Source of the DNA: DAHUYF01 sp963789275 | GTDB taxonomy: Bacteria > Pseudomonadota > Alphaproteobacteria > ATCC43930 > CGMCC-115725 | Reading direction: 5' to 3' | Assembly: GCA_963789275.1 (NCBI GenBank) | Contig: CAWBKF010000004.1 | Span: 812,285-876,284 of the forward strand | DNA length: 64,000 nucleotides | The notes under the pieces: model-generated | Databases searched by the model: none | What the model was told of the DNA's origin: nothing | Seen by the model: only the letters and a program-made list of their open reading frames with translations | In this document: positions 44,402 to 53,141 of the stretch, in pieces | Layout of the letters: each line of letters begins with the position of its first letter | Numbering within the stretch: position 1 is the first letter of the stretch | Position numbers and translations under genes: made by a program

Positions 44402-45802
44402 ATGAAGGAAATCCGGCTCAACGCCTTTGCGATGAACTGCGTCGGGCACCAATCGCCCGGGCTCTGGGCGCATCCGCGCGACCGCTCCGAGACCTATCGC
44501 GATCTCGACTATTGGACGACGCTCGCCGGGATCCTGGAGCGCGGCAAGTTTGACGGGCTCTTCCTCGCCGACGTTCTCGGCGTCTACGACGTCTATGGCG
44601 GCTCGCGCGACGCGGCGCTCAGGCATGCCATCCAGGTGCCGGTCAACGATCCCGTCCTCACCATCCCGGCCATGGCGGCGGTTACCGAGCATCTGGGGTT
44701 CGGCGTCACCTGCACGCTGTCTTACGAGCCGCCCTATCCCTTTGCGCGGCGCATGTCCACCCTCGACCATCTCACCAAGGGACGGATCGGCTGGAACATC
44801 GTGACGGGCTATCTCGACAGCGCCGCCAAGGCGATGGGCCTCACCGCGCAGCTCCGCCATGATCAGCGCTACGCGCTCGCCGAGGAGTATATGGAGCTCG
44901 TCTACAAGCTCTGGGAGGCGAGCTGGGACGACGCCGCCGTGCGCCGCGACCGCCAGGCGAGAGTCTTCGCCGATCCCGCCAAGGTGCACGCGATCCATCA
45001 CCGGGGCGAGTATTATCGCGCCGACGGCATTCATCTCTGCGAGCCCTCGCCGCAGCGCACCCCGGTGCTCTACCAGGCCGGCGCCTCGGGCCGCGGGCGC
45101 GACTTCGCCGCAAGCCACGCCGAATGCGTCTTCATCAACGGGCCGACCCCGCAGGTCGTCGCGCCGTTCGTCGCCGACATCCGCCGCCGCGCCGCCGAGC
45201 GCGGCCGCGATCCCCGCGACATCGCCATCTTCACGCTCGCCACCGTCATCGTCGGCCGCGACGCGGCGGAGGCCAAGGCGAAGCAGGCGGAGTATCGGCG
45301 CTACGTCGATCACGAGGCGTCGCTCGCGCTCTTCTCCGGTTGGACCGGCATCGACTTCTCGAAATACGCCCTCGACGAGCCCTTGCGCCATGTCGAGACC
45401 GAGGCGATGCGCTCGGCGATCGAATCCTTCACCTCGGCCGATCCCGGCCGCGTCTGGACGGTGCGGGAGCTGGCCGAGCATGTCGCGATCGGGGGCCGCG
45501 GCCCGGTGCTGGTGGGCTCGCCGCGCCAGGTCGCCGACGCGCTGATCGCCTGGGTCGAGGCCACCGACGTCGACGGCTTCAACCTCGCCTATGCCGTCAT
45601 GCCGGAGAGCTTCACCGATTTCGTCGAGCTCGTGGTGCCGGAGCTGCAGCGCCGCGGCGCCTACAAGCAGGAGTACCGGCCCGGCACGCTGCGCGAAAAG
45701 CTCTTCGGCCCGGGCCGCGCGCGGCTGCTGCCGACGCATCCCGGCGGGGCCTATCGCCACGATGCGGCAAAGCGCGCCGCCTGCCGGAAGGCGGTTCCCT
45801 GA
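44402..45802 (+). CDS. NtaA/SnaA/DszA-type FMN-dependent monooxygenase
   Basis: A 466-residue two-component flavin monooxygenase, larger than ordinary LLM proteins and close to the NtaA/DszA group that oxidises nitrilotriacetate, pristinamycin precursors or dibenzothiophene sulfone. Family landmarks are 'FAMNCVGHQSPGLWAHPRDR', 'LERGKFDGLFLADVLGVYDV', 'LTKGRIGWNIVTGYLDSAAK' and 'GASGRGRDFAASHAECVFIN'. AATGAGGAG precedes the ATG. It needs reduced FMN from a reductase that is not adjacent. Substrate unknown. Confidence 0.92.
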   Translation: MKEIRLNAFAMNCVGHQSPGLWAHPRDRSETYRDLDYWTTLAGILERGKFDGLFLADVLGVYDVYGGSRDAALRHAIQVPVNDPVLTIPAMAAVTEHLGFGVTCTLSYEPPYPFARRMSTLDHLTKGRIGWNIVTGYLDSAAKAMGLTAQLRHDQRYALAEEYMELVYKLWEASWDDAAVRRDRQARVFADPAKVHAIHHRGEYYRADGIHLCEPSPQRTPVLYQAGASGRGRDFAASHAECVFINGPTPQVVAPFVADIRRRAAERGRDPRDIAIFTLATVIVGRDAAEAKAKQAEYRRYVDHEASLALFSGWTGIDFSKYALDEPLRHVETEAMRSAIESFTSADPGRVWTVRELAEHVAIGGRGPVLVGSPRQVADALIAWVEATDVDGFNLAYAVMPESFTDFVELVVPELQRRGAYKQEYRPGTLREKLFGPGRARLLPTHPGGAYRHDAAKRAACRKAVP

Positions 45803-45821
45803 CGCCGGTGTCGCCGCGCCG

Positions 45822-46368
45822 TCAGGCCGCCTGCGGCCGTCGCTCGCTTTCCGGCAGCGCGCCTTCATGCGCGAGCAGCCAGCGCTTGCGCTCGAGGCCG
45901 CCGCCATACCCCGTCAGCGTGTCGTCGGCGCCGATGACGCGATGGCAGGGCAGGACGAGGCTGACGGGATTGGCGCCGTTGGCGGCGCCGACCGCGCGCA
46001 CCGCAGGCGGGCCGGCCGATGCGCTTGGCCAGCGCGCCATAGCTCTCAGTCGTGCCCGCCGGGATCTGCCGCAGCGCCGCCCAGACCTCGCGCTGGAATT
46101 GCGTGCCCGCCGTCACCACCGGCAGCGCGTCGAGCGCCGAGAGCGCGCCGTCGAAATAATCCGCGAGCGCCTGGCGCAGCGCCGTCGGCGCCGCGCCCTC
46201 GCCGAGCGCGAGGCCGGGCCCGTACTGCCGGCGCAGCAGCGCGTGCATCCGCGCCGCATGATCCTCCCAGTCGAGCGCCCGCAGCACGCCCGCGCTGTCG
46301 GTGATCACCAGCATGACGCCGATCGGGCTCGGCAGGCGCGCAATGGTAAAGGCTTCAGAGAGCGGCAT
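45822..46368 (-). CDS. ogt: Methylated-DNA-protein-cysteine methyltransferase, one frame break
   Basis: A direct-reversal DNA repair protein of about 180 residues. The active site 'LVLPCHRVIG' with Cys acceptor and 'GYGGGLERKRWLLAHEG' lie in one frame; 'FQREVWAALRQIPAGTTESY' and 'GALAKRIGRPA' (the DNA-binding helix) lie in another. One extra base near 46011 in GCCTGCGG separates them; the corrected join is RIGRPAAVRAVGAANGANP. GGGAGG before 46374 best serves the ATG at 46368. Its start overlaps the end of the alkA-like gene, so the two are translationally linked. Confidence 0.88.
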
Positions 46369-47875
46369 GGACATCCTCCCTTTCGCGCATGAGGGCGGCC
46401 GGTCGTGGCGCGGGTTGCGCATCCGCCGCCCAGAGATGGATCGCGGCATAGGCGCGCCACGGCCGCCAGGCCTCGGCGCGGCGCAGCAGCTCCGCCGGGC
46501 TCGGCCGCTTGCCGTCGCCATCGGCGAGCGCGCGCAGCAGGCCGATATCCGCGGTGGGAAAGGCGTCGGGCTCGCGCAGCGCGCGCATGGCGATGTATTG
46601 CGCCGTCCATTCGCCGATGCCGGCGAGCGCGCGCAGCCGCGCGACCGCCGTGTCGAGGTCGGCGCTGGCGCCGAAGAGGCCGGGATCGGCCGCGACGGTG
46701 GCGGCGAGGCCGGCGAGCGCCGCGGCGCGGCTGCGCGGCATGCCGAGCGCCGCGATGTCGGCGCCGGCGAGCGCTTCCGGCCGCGGGAAGACGTGGGTCA
46801 GCGCCGCCGGCGCGCCGGCGATGGCGAGGCGCTCGCCATGGCGCTGCACCAGCTTGCCGGCAAGCCCGCGCGCCGCGCCCACGGTGATCTGCTGGCCCAG
46901 GATGGCGCGCACCGCCAGCTCGAAGCCGTCCCAGGCGCCGGGGACGCGCAAGCCCGGCCGCGCCGCCACCAGCGGCTTCAACCGCGCATCCTGCGCCAGA
47001 TGCGCGGCGATGGCGGCGATATCGGCGGCGAGGTCGAAGACGCGGCGGATGCGCTGCACGATGCCGGGCAGCGCCTTGACCGAGGAGAAATGGATGAGGG
47101 CGGTGAGCGCGTCGCCGCGCTTGTGGCGTCGCCACCTCGATCCAGCCCTGGCCGCCCTCGAGCGCGATGCTGCGGCGATAGCGTCCGTTTGCTACCTCCT
47201 CGACGCCGGGGATGGCGCGCGTCGCAAGGAAAGCCAGCATCGCGTCCCAGTCGTAAGGCAGCGCATGCGACAGCGTGAGCGCGATCCCGGCCGGGGCGGG
47301 ATCGGCGCTGCGGGCGTGCCGGAGCGCGCCGGGCGGCCGGCCGAAGAGCCGCTTGAAGGTGTGGTTGAACCGCCGCACGCTGCCGAAGCCCGCGGCGAGC
47401 GCCACCTCGGTCATCGGCAGCCGCGTCTCGTGCAGCAGCTGCTTCGCGAAAAGCACGCGCCGCGTCTGCGCCACCGCGATCGGCGTGGCGCCGAGATGCT
47501 CGCGGAAGAGCCGGCGCAGCTGGCGCTCGCCGAGGCCGAGCCGCGCGGCGAGCGCCTCGACCCCGTCCGCCTCGCCGTCGAGCGCGCCCTCGGCGATCAG
47601 CGACAGCGCGCGCTGCACGCTGTTCGACGTGCCGCGCCAGGCGGCAAGCTCCGGGCGAGATCTCCGGCCGGCAGCGCAGGCAGGGCCGGAACCCCGCCGC
47701 CTGCGCCGCCGCCGCCGAGGCGAAGAAGGTGCAGTTCTCGCGCTTTGGGCGTGCGCGCCGGGCAGATCGGCCGGCAATAGATCCCGGTCGAGCTGACGCC
47801 GACGAAGAGCCGCCCGTCGAAGCGCGGGTCGCGGGTCTCGAGGGCGCGATAGCAGGCGGCGCGGTCTTCGATCAT
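46355..47875 (-). CDS. Ada-AlkA fusion: alkylation sensor plus 3-methyladenine glycosylase, three frame breaks
   Basis: A protein of about 505 residues built of three parts. The N-terminal Ada zinc module has the four Cys ligands in 'STGIYCRPICPARTPK' and 'RPCLRCRPEI'. An AraC-type helix-turn-helix follows ('LAARLGLGERQLRRLFREHL', 'LPMTEVALAAGFGSVRRFNH'). The C-terminal part is an AlkA-type glycosylase with 'ILGQQITVGAARGLAGKLV' and the HhH/Asp motif 'ALAGIGEWTAQYIAMRAL'. Three single extra bases, near 47747, 47655 and 47131, break the frame; each correction restores conserved sequence (PKRENCTFF, RPEISPELAAW, HKRGDALTALIHF). It would sense methylphosphotriesters, activate transcription and excise alkylated bases. 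The ogt gene follows directly. Confidence 0.9.
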
Positions 47876-47934
47876 GGCGTGATCATAGCCCCCCTTGAGG
47901 CGCCGTCTCGCCGTTTTCGGACATGATCCCCGGG

Positions 47935-48660
47935 TCAGGCGCGGAAGCCGGGATCCCAGCCGAGCTCGCGCCGCGCCTTCTCGGTGGCGAGGTAGCCGTC
48001 CGCCTCGGCGATGTTGAAGATGCCGGGCCGCGCGCGATCGATCGCCAGCAGCGCCGCTTGCGCTGCGGCATCGACATTGAGCGGCGCTTCGCCGCCAGGC
48101 CGGTCGAAGCCGGTGCCGGGGCCATAGAGCCGGCCATAGCGCAGCACGACGCCCTCGAGCGGCGGCGAGGCGAGGGTGAGCCGCTCCAGCGCCGCGACCC
48201 CCGCCACGGTGACCGCGCGCAGGCCTGCGGCGGCGAGATCGAGCGGATCATCCTCGCCATGCGGCTTCGGCCCCGGCGCATAGGCCCAGGCGATGCTCTG
48301 GGCGATCAGCCGGCGCGCGCCGGAGGCGAGCGCCGCGGCGACGAGATGGCGCGTCCCTTCGTCGCGGATGCGGGCATTGCGCGGCGCCGCCTCGGCCATG
48401 CGGGCGGGATCGAGGCCGGGCGGCAGATCCGTGAGCTGATGCATCACGATCTCCGGGCGAAATCCCGCGAGTGCCCGCGCCAGCGCCGCGGCATCGAAGA
48501 CGTCGACGATGACGGGGCAGACGCCGCCCGCGGCGAGCATCGCGGCCTTTTCCGCCGAGCGCGTCGTGCCGGCGACCTCATAGCCGGCGCGCCGCAGCAA
48601 GGGCGCGAGCCGCTGGCCGACGGCGCCGGTGGCACCGGCGAGCAGCACGCGCCGGCTCAT
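47935..48660 (-). CDS. NAD-dependent epimerase/dehydratase family protein
   Basis: A 241-residue extended SDR. It starts 'MSRRVLLAGATGAVGQRLAP' with the GATGAVG nucleotide motif; 'IVMHQLTDLPPGLDPARMAE', 'RLIAQSIAWAYAPG' and 'GVVLRYGRLYGPGTGFDRPG' match the NAD-dependent epimerase pattern. Its ATG overlaps the corrected stop of the upstream alpha/beta hydrolase as ATGA, which supports both the start and a two-gene operon. The substrate is unknown. Confidence 0.85.
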   Translation of the reverse strand: MSRRVLLAGATGAVGQRLAPLLRRAGYEVAGTTRSAEKAAMLAAGGVCPVIVDVFDAAALARALAGFRPEIVMHQLTDLPPGLDPARMAEAAPRNARIRDEGTRHLVAAALASGARRLIAQSIAWAYAPGPKPHGEDDPLDLAAAGLRAVTVAGVAALERLTLASPPLEGVVLRYGRLYGPGTGFDRPGGEAPLNVDAAAQAALLAIDRARPGIFNIAEADGYLATEKARRELGWDPGFRA

Positions 48661-49404
48661 CGCGAATGGCGCAGCAGGAAATCGGTGACCCGCCGGATCG
48701 ATTCCGCCAGATGCTCCGGCCCGCGCCAGCGCTCCTGCACCTCGATGTCCGGCGCGAGTTCGCACGATCTCGGCGCTGACCGCCGCCGGATGCGGCATGT
48801 CGCTGCCGGGCTGGAGAAAAAGCGGCGTCCGGCAGCGCCGCACGAAGTCGCGCGTCACCGAGAAGACGAAATCGCCGCCGAAGAGATTGGCGCCGAAGCG
48901 GGCGATGGTCGCCTCGCTGATCCCGGGGTCGCGCTCGCGCATCGTCTTGGCGAAGCCGCTCACCGCCGCATCCCAGGTGGCGCGGTTGTCGGCGAGGCCG
49001 ATCGGGTTCTGCAGCACCGCGGCGGTGATCCGCTCCGGCGCGCGCTCGCACAGCGTCAGGCAGAAGCTCGCGCCGATGCAGCCGCCCATCACGTGAAAGC
49101 GGCGATGGCCGAGATGGTCCATCAGCGCCAGATGGTCTTCTGCAAAGCTGTGCCAGCCGTCATCCGCCGTGACCGTGGCGCTGGAGCGCCCGGCATTGCG
49201 CTGGTCCATCGCCACCACGGTGAACAGCGGCGCCAGCGCCACCATCGGATCCATCCACGGCGCCGGCGCGTCGGGGTTGCTCGGGCTGCGCCGCCAGAAG
49301 GCGAGCTCGGAGCGCAAGCCCCCCGGCGCAAAGATCAGGACCGGCGGCCCGGCGCCATGGACCTCGTAATAGATCTCCGCATCCTCGCGCTTCAGCACGG
49401 GCAT
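48657..49404 (-). CDS. Alpha/beta hydrolase, one frame break
   Basis: A hydrolase of about 248 residues. The start at 49404 has GGGAGGACACC upstream. 'PVLIFAPGGLRSELAFW' is the oxyanion region, 'FTVVAMDQRNAGRSSA' the conserved Asp strand and 'HVMGGCIGASFCLTL' the nucleophile elbow with Cys in the usual Ser position (G-x-C-x-G). The C-terminus is in a shifted frame: one extra C near 48762 breaks 'AEIV-ELAPDIEVQERWRGPE'; the corrected frame ends '...RRVTDFLLRHSR' with a stop that overlaps the epimerase start. The Cys nucleophile suggests a dienelactone-hydrolase-like or non-hydrolytic activity. Confidence 0.8.
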
Positions 49405-49465
49405 GGTGTCCTCCCGGTAGTGCTCCCGAGACTCAACCCGCTGGCGTTGGCGAAGACAAGGGGGG

Positions 49466-50266
49466 TCACACCAGCAGCGGCTGCAGCGCCGCCGCCTCCT
49501 GGCGGAGCCGCCGCAGGTGGCTCCCGAGCATGGTCTCGACCGAAGCGCGCTCGATCCGCGTGCCGATGTTGAGGGCGGCGACCACCGCGCCGTCATAGCG
49601 CCGCAGCGGCACCGCGACCGAGCGGAAGCCCAGCTCGGCCTCCTGGTCGGCGAACGCGAATCCCTCGTCGCGCGCGGCGGCGATCGCGTTCCGCAGCTTG
49701 CGCTTCTCCGTGATGGTGTGCGGGGTCTGCGCCGCGGGATCGAGGCGCGCGAGATGATCGTCGAGCGCCGCTGCGGGGAGCGCCGCCAGCAGCACGCGCC
49801 CCAGCGCGGTGCAATAGGCGGGGAGGCGGAAGCCCACCCCCGGCGCCGCCGCGGCAAAGCGCGGCGGCGAGGCATGCGCCACCATCACGATGTCGTCGCG
49901 GTCGAGCACCGCCGCCGAGCAGGCCTCGCTGAGCTCCGCGGCAAGCCGCTCGCACAGCGGCTGCGCCACGGTCGCGACCGCGTTCGAGCCGAGATAGGCG
50001 CTGGCCAAGGTCAGTACCTTGGGCGCGAGGCGAAAGAGCCTGCCGTCGCTCTCGATATATCCCAGCGCCGCCAGCGTGTGCAGCGCGCGCCGCACGCTGG
50101 CTTTCGGCAGGTCGGTGGCGCGCGCGGCGTCGCTCAGCGTCATCTGCCGCCGCTCGCCGTTGAACGCCGTCATCACGCTGATGCCGCGGGCCAGCGCTTC
50201 GAGGAAATCGCCGCCGCTGGCGCGCTCCTGCCGCCGCGCCGCGTCTTCCGCCCTGAGCCGCGCCAT
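49466..50266 (-). CDS. IclR family regulator
   Basis: A 266-residue regulator of the IclR/PcaR/PobR type. The helix-turn-helix is in 'MTLSDAARATDLPKASVRRA' with 'LHTLAALGYIESDGRLFRLA' as the wing. The effector domain has 'VMVAHASPPRFAAAAPGVGF' and 'LPAYCTALGRVLLAALP', closely matching PcaR-like aromatic-acid sensors, and 'RRYDGAVVAALNIGTRIERA'. The ATG at 50266 is chosen over 50314 because AAAGGAT lies 7 bases before it. It is divergent from the Rieske oxygenase gene and most likely controls it in response to a catabolic substrate. Confidence 0.92.
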   Translation of the reverse strand: MARLRAEDAARRQERASGGDFLEALARGISVMTAFNGERRQMTLSDAARATDLPKASVRRALHTLAALGYIESDGRLFRLAPKVLTLASAYLGSNAVATVAQPLCERLAAELSEACSAAVLDRDDIVMVAHASPPRFAAAAPGVGFRLPAYCTALGRVLLAALPAAALDDHLARLDPAAQTPHTITEKRKLRNAIAAARDEGFAFADQEAELGFRSVAVPLRRYDGAVVAALNIGTRIERASVETMLGSHLRRLRQEAAALQPLLV

Positions 50267-50307
50267 GCGTATATCCTTTGCCCGACGCCCGGGTGCTGAA
50301 GTATTAT

Positions 50308-50331
50308 CGCACATTAGTTCGGTAGACGCAC
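50308..50331. promoter_or_regulatory. Direct repeats between IclR and Rieske genes
   Basis: CGCAC at 50308-50312 and 50327-50331, each within an A/T-rich frame (TATCGCACATT and GACGCACTAT), lie 19 bases apart in the 85-base divergent region. They are candidate contact sites for the IclR protein or its RNA polymerase promoter. Confidence 0.35.
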
Positions 50332-50351
50332 TATCTCAGGAGATCCCTCCC

Positions 50352-51671
50352 ATGTTGAGTGCCGAGCGCAACCAGCGCGTCACCCGGACCGGCGCCGGCA
50401 CGCCGGCCGGGATCCTGATGCGCCGCTACTGGCAGCCGGCGGCGCTGGCCGAGGAGCTCTCCGCCGCGCGGCCGCTGAAGGCACTGCGGCTGCTCGGCCA
50501 GGATCTCGTGCTGTTCCGCGACGAGGCCGGGCGCTATGGGCTGCTCGACCGGCACTGCCCGCATCGCGGCGCCGACCTCGCCTTCGGCCGGCTCGAGGAT
50601 GGCGGGCTGCGCTGCGCCTTCCACGGCTGGCTGTTCGATGTCGCCGGGCGCTGCCTCGAGACGCCGGCCGAGCCCGAAGGCAGCAAGCTCTGCGCCCACA
50701 TCCGCCAGCCGAGCTACCGGGTGCAGGAGCGGAGCGGCATCGTCTTCGCCTATCTCGGCCCCGGCGAGCCGCCGGCATTGCCGGAGTTCGACTGCTTCGT
50801 CGCCCCCGACAGCCACACCTTCGCCTTCAAGGGCTTTCTCGAGTGCAACTGGCTGCAGGCGCTCGAGGTCGGCATCGATCCCGCGCACGCCTCATATCTT
50901 CACCGCTTCTTCGTCGACGACGATCCCGCCGCTGCCTATGGGCGGCAGTTCCGCGGCGCCTCGGCCGATTCGGAGGTGCCGATGACCAAGGTGCTGCGCG
51001 ACTTCGCCCGCCCGCGCATCGAGGTCGAGCGCACCGAGTACGGCCTGCGGCTCTTCGCGCTGCGCGAGATCGACGCGTCGCGCACCCATGTACGCGTCAC
51101 CAACCTGGTCTTCCCGCACGCCTTCGTCATTCCGCTGAGCGCCGAGATGACGATCACGCAATGGCACGTGCCGGTCGACGATGTCAGCTGCTATTGGTAC
51201 GCGATCTTCACCGGCTTCGCGGCACCCGTCGACAAATCGGCGATGCGCAACCAGCGGCTCGAGACCTATACGCTCCCCGACTACCTGCCGCGCCTCAACA
51301 AGCGCAACAATTACGGCTTCGATCCCGAGCAGCAGCGCAGCGAGACCTATACCGGCATGGGCCATGACATCAACGTGCATGACCAGTGGGCGATCGAATC
51401 GCAGGGGCCGATCCAGGATCGCACCCGCGAGCATCTCGGCCAGTCCGACCGCGGCATCGCGCTCTATCGCCGCCTACTGCTCGACGCCATCGACCAGGCG
51501 GAGAAGAACGAGCGGCCGCTGATGGTGCTGACGCCGGACGAGGCGAAGGCGCTGCGCGGCCCGGCGACGCTCGACGGCATCGGCCCCTCCGCCGACTGGC
51601 AGCGCTATTGGCAGGAGGCGGATCGGAAGCGGCGCAGCGGCGCGAGCTGGGCCGCCTCGGCGGCGGCCTGA
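50352..51671 (+). CDS. Rieske-type aromatic/amine oxygenase, oxygenase component
   Basis: A 439-residue ring-hydroxylating or demethylating oxygenase of the phthalate 4,5-dioxygenase-like class. The Rieske [2Fe-2S] ligands are C69 and H71 in 'LLDRHCPHRG' and C88 and H91 in 'LRCAFHGWLF'. The mononuclear iron site is 'VGIDPAHASYLHRFF' (D-x2-H-x4-H). Its C-terminal region resembles the LigXa-type extension. There is no ferredoxin or reductase gene next door, so electrons must come from elsewhere. The glutamine-synthetase-like gene begins 2 bases after its stop, so the two are one operon under the divergent IclR gene. Confidence 0.92.
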   Translation: MLSAERNQRVTRTGAGTPAGILMRRYWQPAALAEELSAARPLKALRLLGQDLVLFRDEAGRYGLLDRHCPHRGADLAFGRLEDGGLRCAFHGWLFDVAGRCLETPAEPEGSKLCAHIRQPSYRVQERSGIVFAYLGPGEPPALPEFDCFVAPDSHTFAFKGFLECNWLQALEVGIDPAHASYLHRFFVDDDPAAAYGRQFRGASADSEVPMTKVLRDFARPRIEVERTEYGLRLFALREIDASRTHVRVTNLVFPHAFVIPLSAEMTITQWHVPVDDVSCYWYAIFTGFAAPVDKSAMRNQRLETYTLPDYLPRLNKRNNYGFDPEQQRSETYTGMGHDINVHDQWAIESQGPIQDRTREHLGQSDRGIALYRRLLLDAIDQAEKNERPLMVLTPDEAKALRGPATLDGIGPSADWQRYWQEADRKRRSGASWAASAAA

Positions 51672-51673
51672 TC

Positions 51674-53104
51674 ATGAGCCTGGTCGAGCGGCGGGGATTG
51701 TGGAGCGAGGAGCAGAGCCGCGCCGCCGCCGAGGTCGCGCGCCGCATCGAGCACGACCATCTCGATGTCGTGCGCTTCTCCTTTGCCGATCAGCACGGGC
51801 TGCTGCGCGGCAAGACCGTGGTGGCGGCGGACGCGCCCGCGGTGATGCGCAGCGGCTGCGGCATCGCGTCGACATTGCTGCTCAAGGACACCGCCCACCG
51901 CACCGTCTTCCCGGTGTTCACTGCCGGCGACCATCCGCTGCTGCAGGGCTTGCGCGGCGGCGCCGACGTGCTGATGGTCGCCGATCCCCTGAGCTTCCGC
52001 GTGCTGCCCTGGGCGCCCAATACCGGCTGGCTGCTCTGCGACGTCCATTTCGCCGACGGCACGCCGGTGCCTTATGCGACGCGCCACATCCAGCGCGACG
52101 CGCTCCGCCGCCTCGGCGAGGCCGGCTATGATTTCGTCGCCGGGCTCGAGGTCGAGTTCCATCTCTTCAAGCTGGTGAACCCGCGCCTCGATCCCGCCGA
52201 TGCCGGCCAGCCCGGCGCGCCGCCCGAAGTCAGCCTGCTCAACAAGGGCTATCAGTATCTGACGGAGCTGCGCTACGACGAGCTCGATCCGATCCTCGAC
52301 ATCCTGCGCCGCGATCTCCTCGCGCTGGGCTTGCCGCTGCGCTCGCTCGAGGTCGAGTACGGGCCGAGCCAGTGCGAGCTCACCTTCCGCCCCGGCATCG
52401 GGCTCGAGCCCGCCGATGCGATGATCCTGCTGCGCAGCGCCGTGAAGCAGATCGCGCGGCGCCACGGCCATCACGCGACCTTCATGTGCCGCCCGCGCCT
52501 CGCCAATGTCGTCTCCAGCGGCTGGCATCTCCACCAGTCGCTGCGCGCCCGCACCGGCGGCGCCAACGCCTTCATCGGCGAGGGCGCGCTGCTGTCGCCG
52601 CTGGCGCGGCACTATCTCGCGGGGCTCCTCGACCATGCCGCCGCCGCGACCGCCTTCAGCACGCCGACGATCAACGGCTACAAGCGCTACGCGCCCTATT
52701 CGCTGGCGCCCGACCGCGCCATCTGGGGCGCGGATAATCGCGGCGTCATGGTGCGCGTCATCGGCCCCCCGGGCGATCCCGCGACGCGGCTCGAGAACCG
52801 CGTCGGCGAGCCCGCCGCCAACCCCTACCTCTATATGGCCTCGCAGATCCTCGCCGGGCTCGACGGCATAGAGCGTGGGCTCGATCCCGGCCCTTCGGCC
52901 GACGCGCCCTACGAGGCCAAGGCGCCGCTGCTGCCGCGCACGCTGCCGGAGGCGCTGGCGGCGCTGCGTGCCGATCCGTGCTTCCGCGCCGGCTTCGGCG
53001 ACGCCTTCCTGGGCTATTACGCTCAGATCAAGGAGGCCGAGATCGCCCGCTTCCAGCAGGAGGTGAGCGATTGGGAGCAGCGCGAATATTTCGAGATGTT
53101 CTAG
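51674..53104 (+). CDS. Glutamine synthetase-like gamma-glutamyl ligase
   Basis: A 476-residue member of the glutamine synthetase fold. Catalytic-domain motifs are present: 'FVAGLEVEFHLF' (metal Glu), 'LEVEYGPSQCELTFRPGIGL', 'SGWHLHQSL' (ATP/metal His), 'YSLAPDRAIWGADNRGVMVR' and 'RLENRVGEPAANPYLYMASQ'. The N-terminal 'VRFSFADQHGLLRGKTV' is typical of GlnT/PuuA-like and aniline-pathway homologues and not of housekeeping GlnA; no adenylylation-site loop was recognised. Tight coupling to a Rieske oxygenase suggests it glutamylates an amine substrate of that pathway. True glutamine synthesis is less likely. Confidence 0.88.
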   Translation: MSLVERRGLWSEEQSRAAAEVARRIEHDHLDVVRFSFADQHGLLRGKTVVAADAPAVMRSGCGIASTLLLKDTAHRTVFPVFTAGDHPLLQGLRGGADVLMVADPLSFRVLPWAPNTGWLLCDVHFADGTPVPYATRHIQRDALRRLGEAGYDFVAGLEVEFHLFKLVNPRLDPADAGQPGAPPEVSLLNKGYQYLTELRYDELDPILDILRRDLLALGLPLRSLEVEYGPSQCELTFRPGIGLEPADAMILLRSAVKQIARRHGHHATFMCRPRLANVVSSGWHLHQSLRARTGGANAFIGEGALLSPLARHYLAGLLDHAAAATAFSTPTINGYKRYAPYSLAPDRAIWGADNRGVMVRVIGPPGDPATRLENRVGEPAANPYLYMASQILAGLDGIERGLDPGPSADAPYEAKAPLLPRTLPEALAALRADPCFRAGFGDAFLGYYAQIKEAEIARFQQEVSDWEQREYFEMF

Positions 53105-53113
53105 CAAGCTGAC

Positions 53114-53138
53114 AGCTGACAGCTGATAGCTGACAGCT
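53114..53138. repeat. 25-bp repeat shared with position 19257
   Basis: Identical over 25 bases to the repeat at 19257-19281. Here an extra GACAGCTGAC unit precedes it, giving a run of near-tandem (GACAGCTG/GATAGCTG) units between the ligase stop and the convergent NDH-2-like gene. It may act as a bidirectional transcription stop. Confidence 0.8.
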
Positions 53139-53141
53139 CCG

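Noticed and set aside
51674..53104. Housekeeping glutamine synthetase GlnA
   Set aside because: No GlnB or adenylylation context, an N-terminus of the GlnT/PuuA type, and tight coupling to an oxygenase argue for a specialised ligase.
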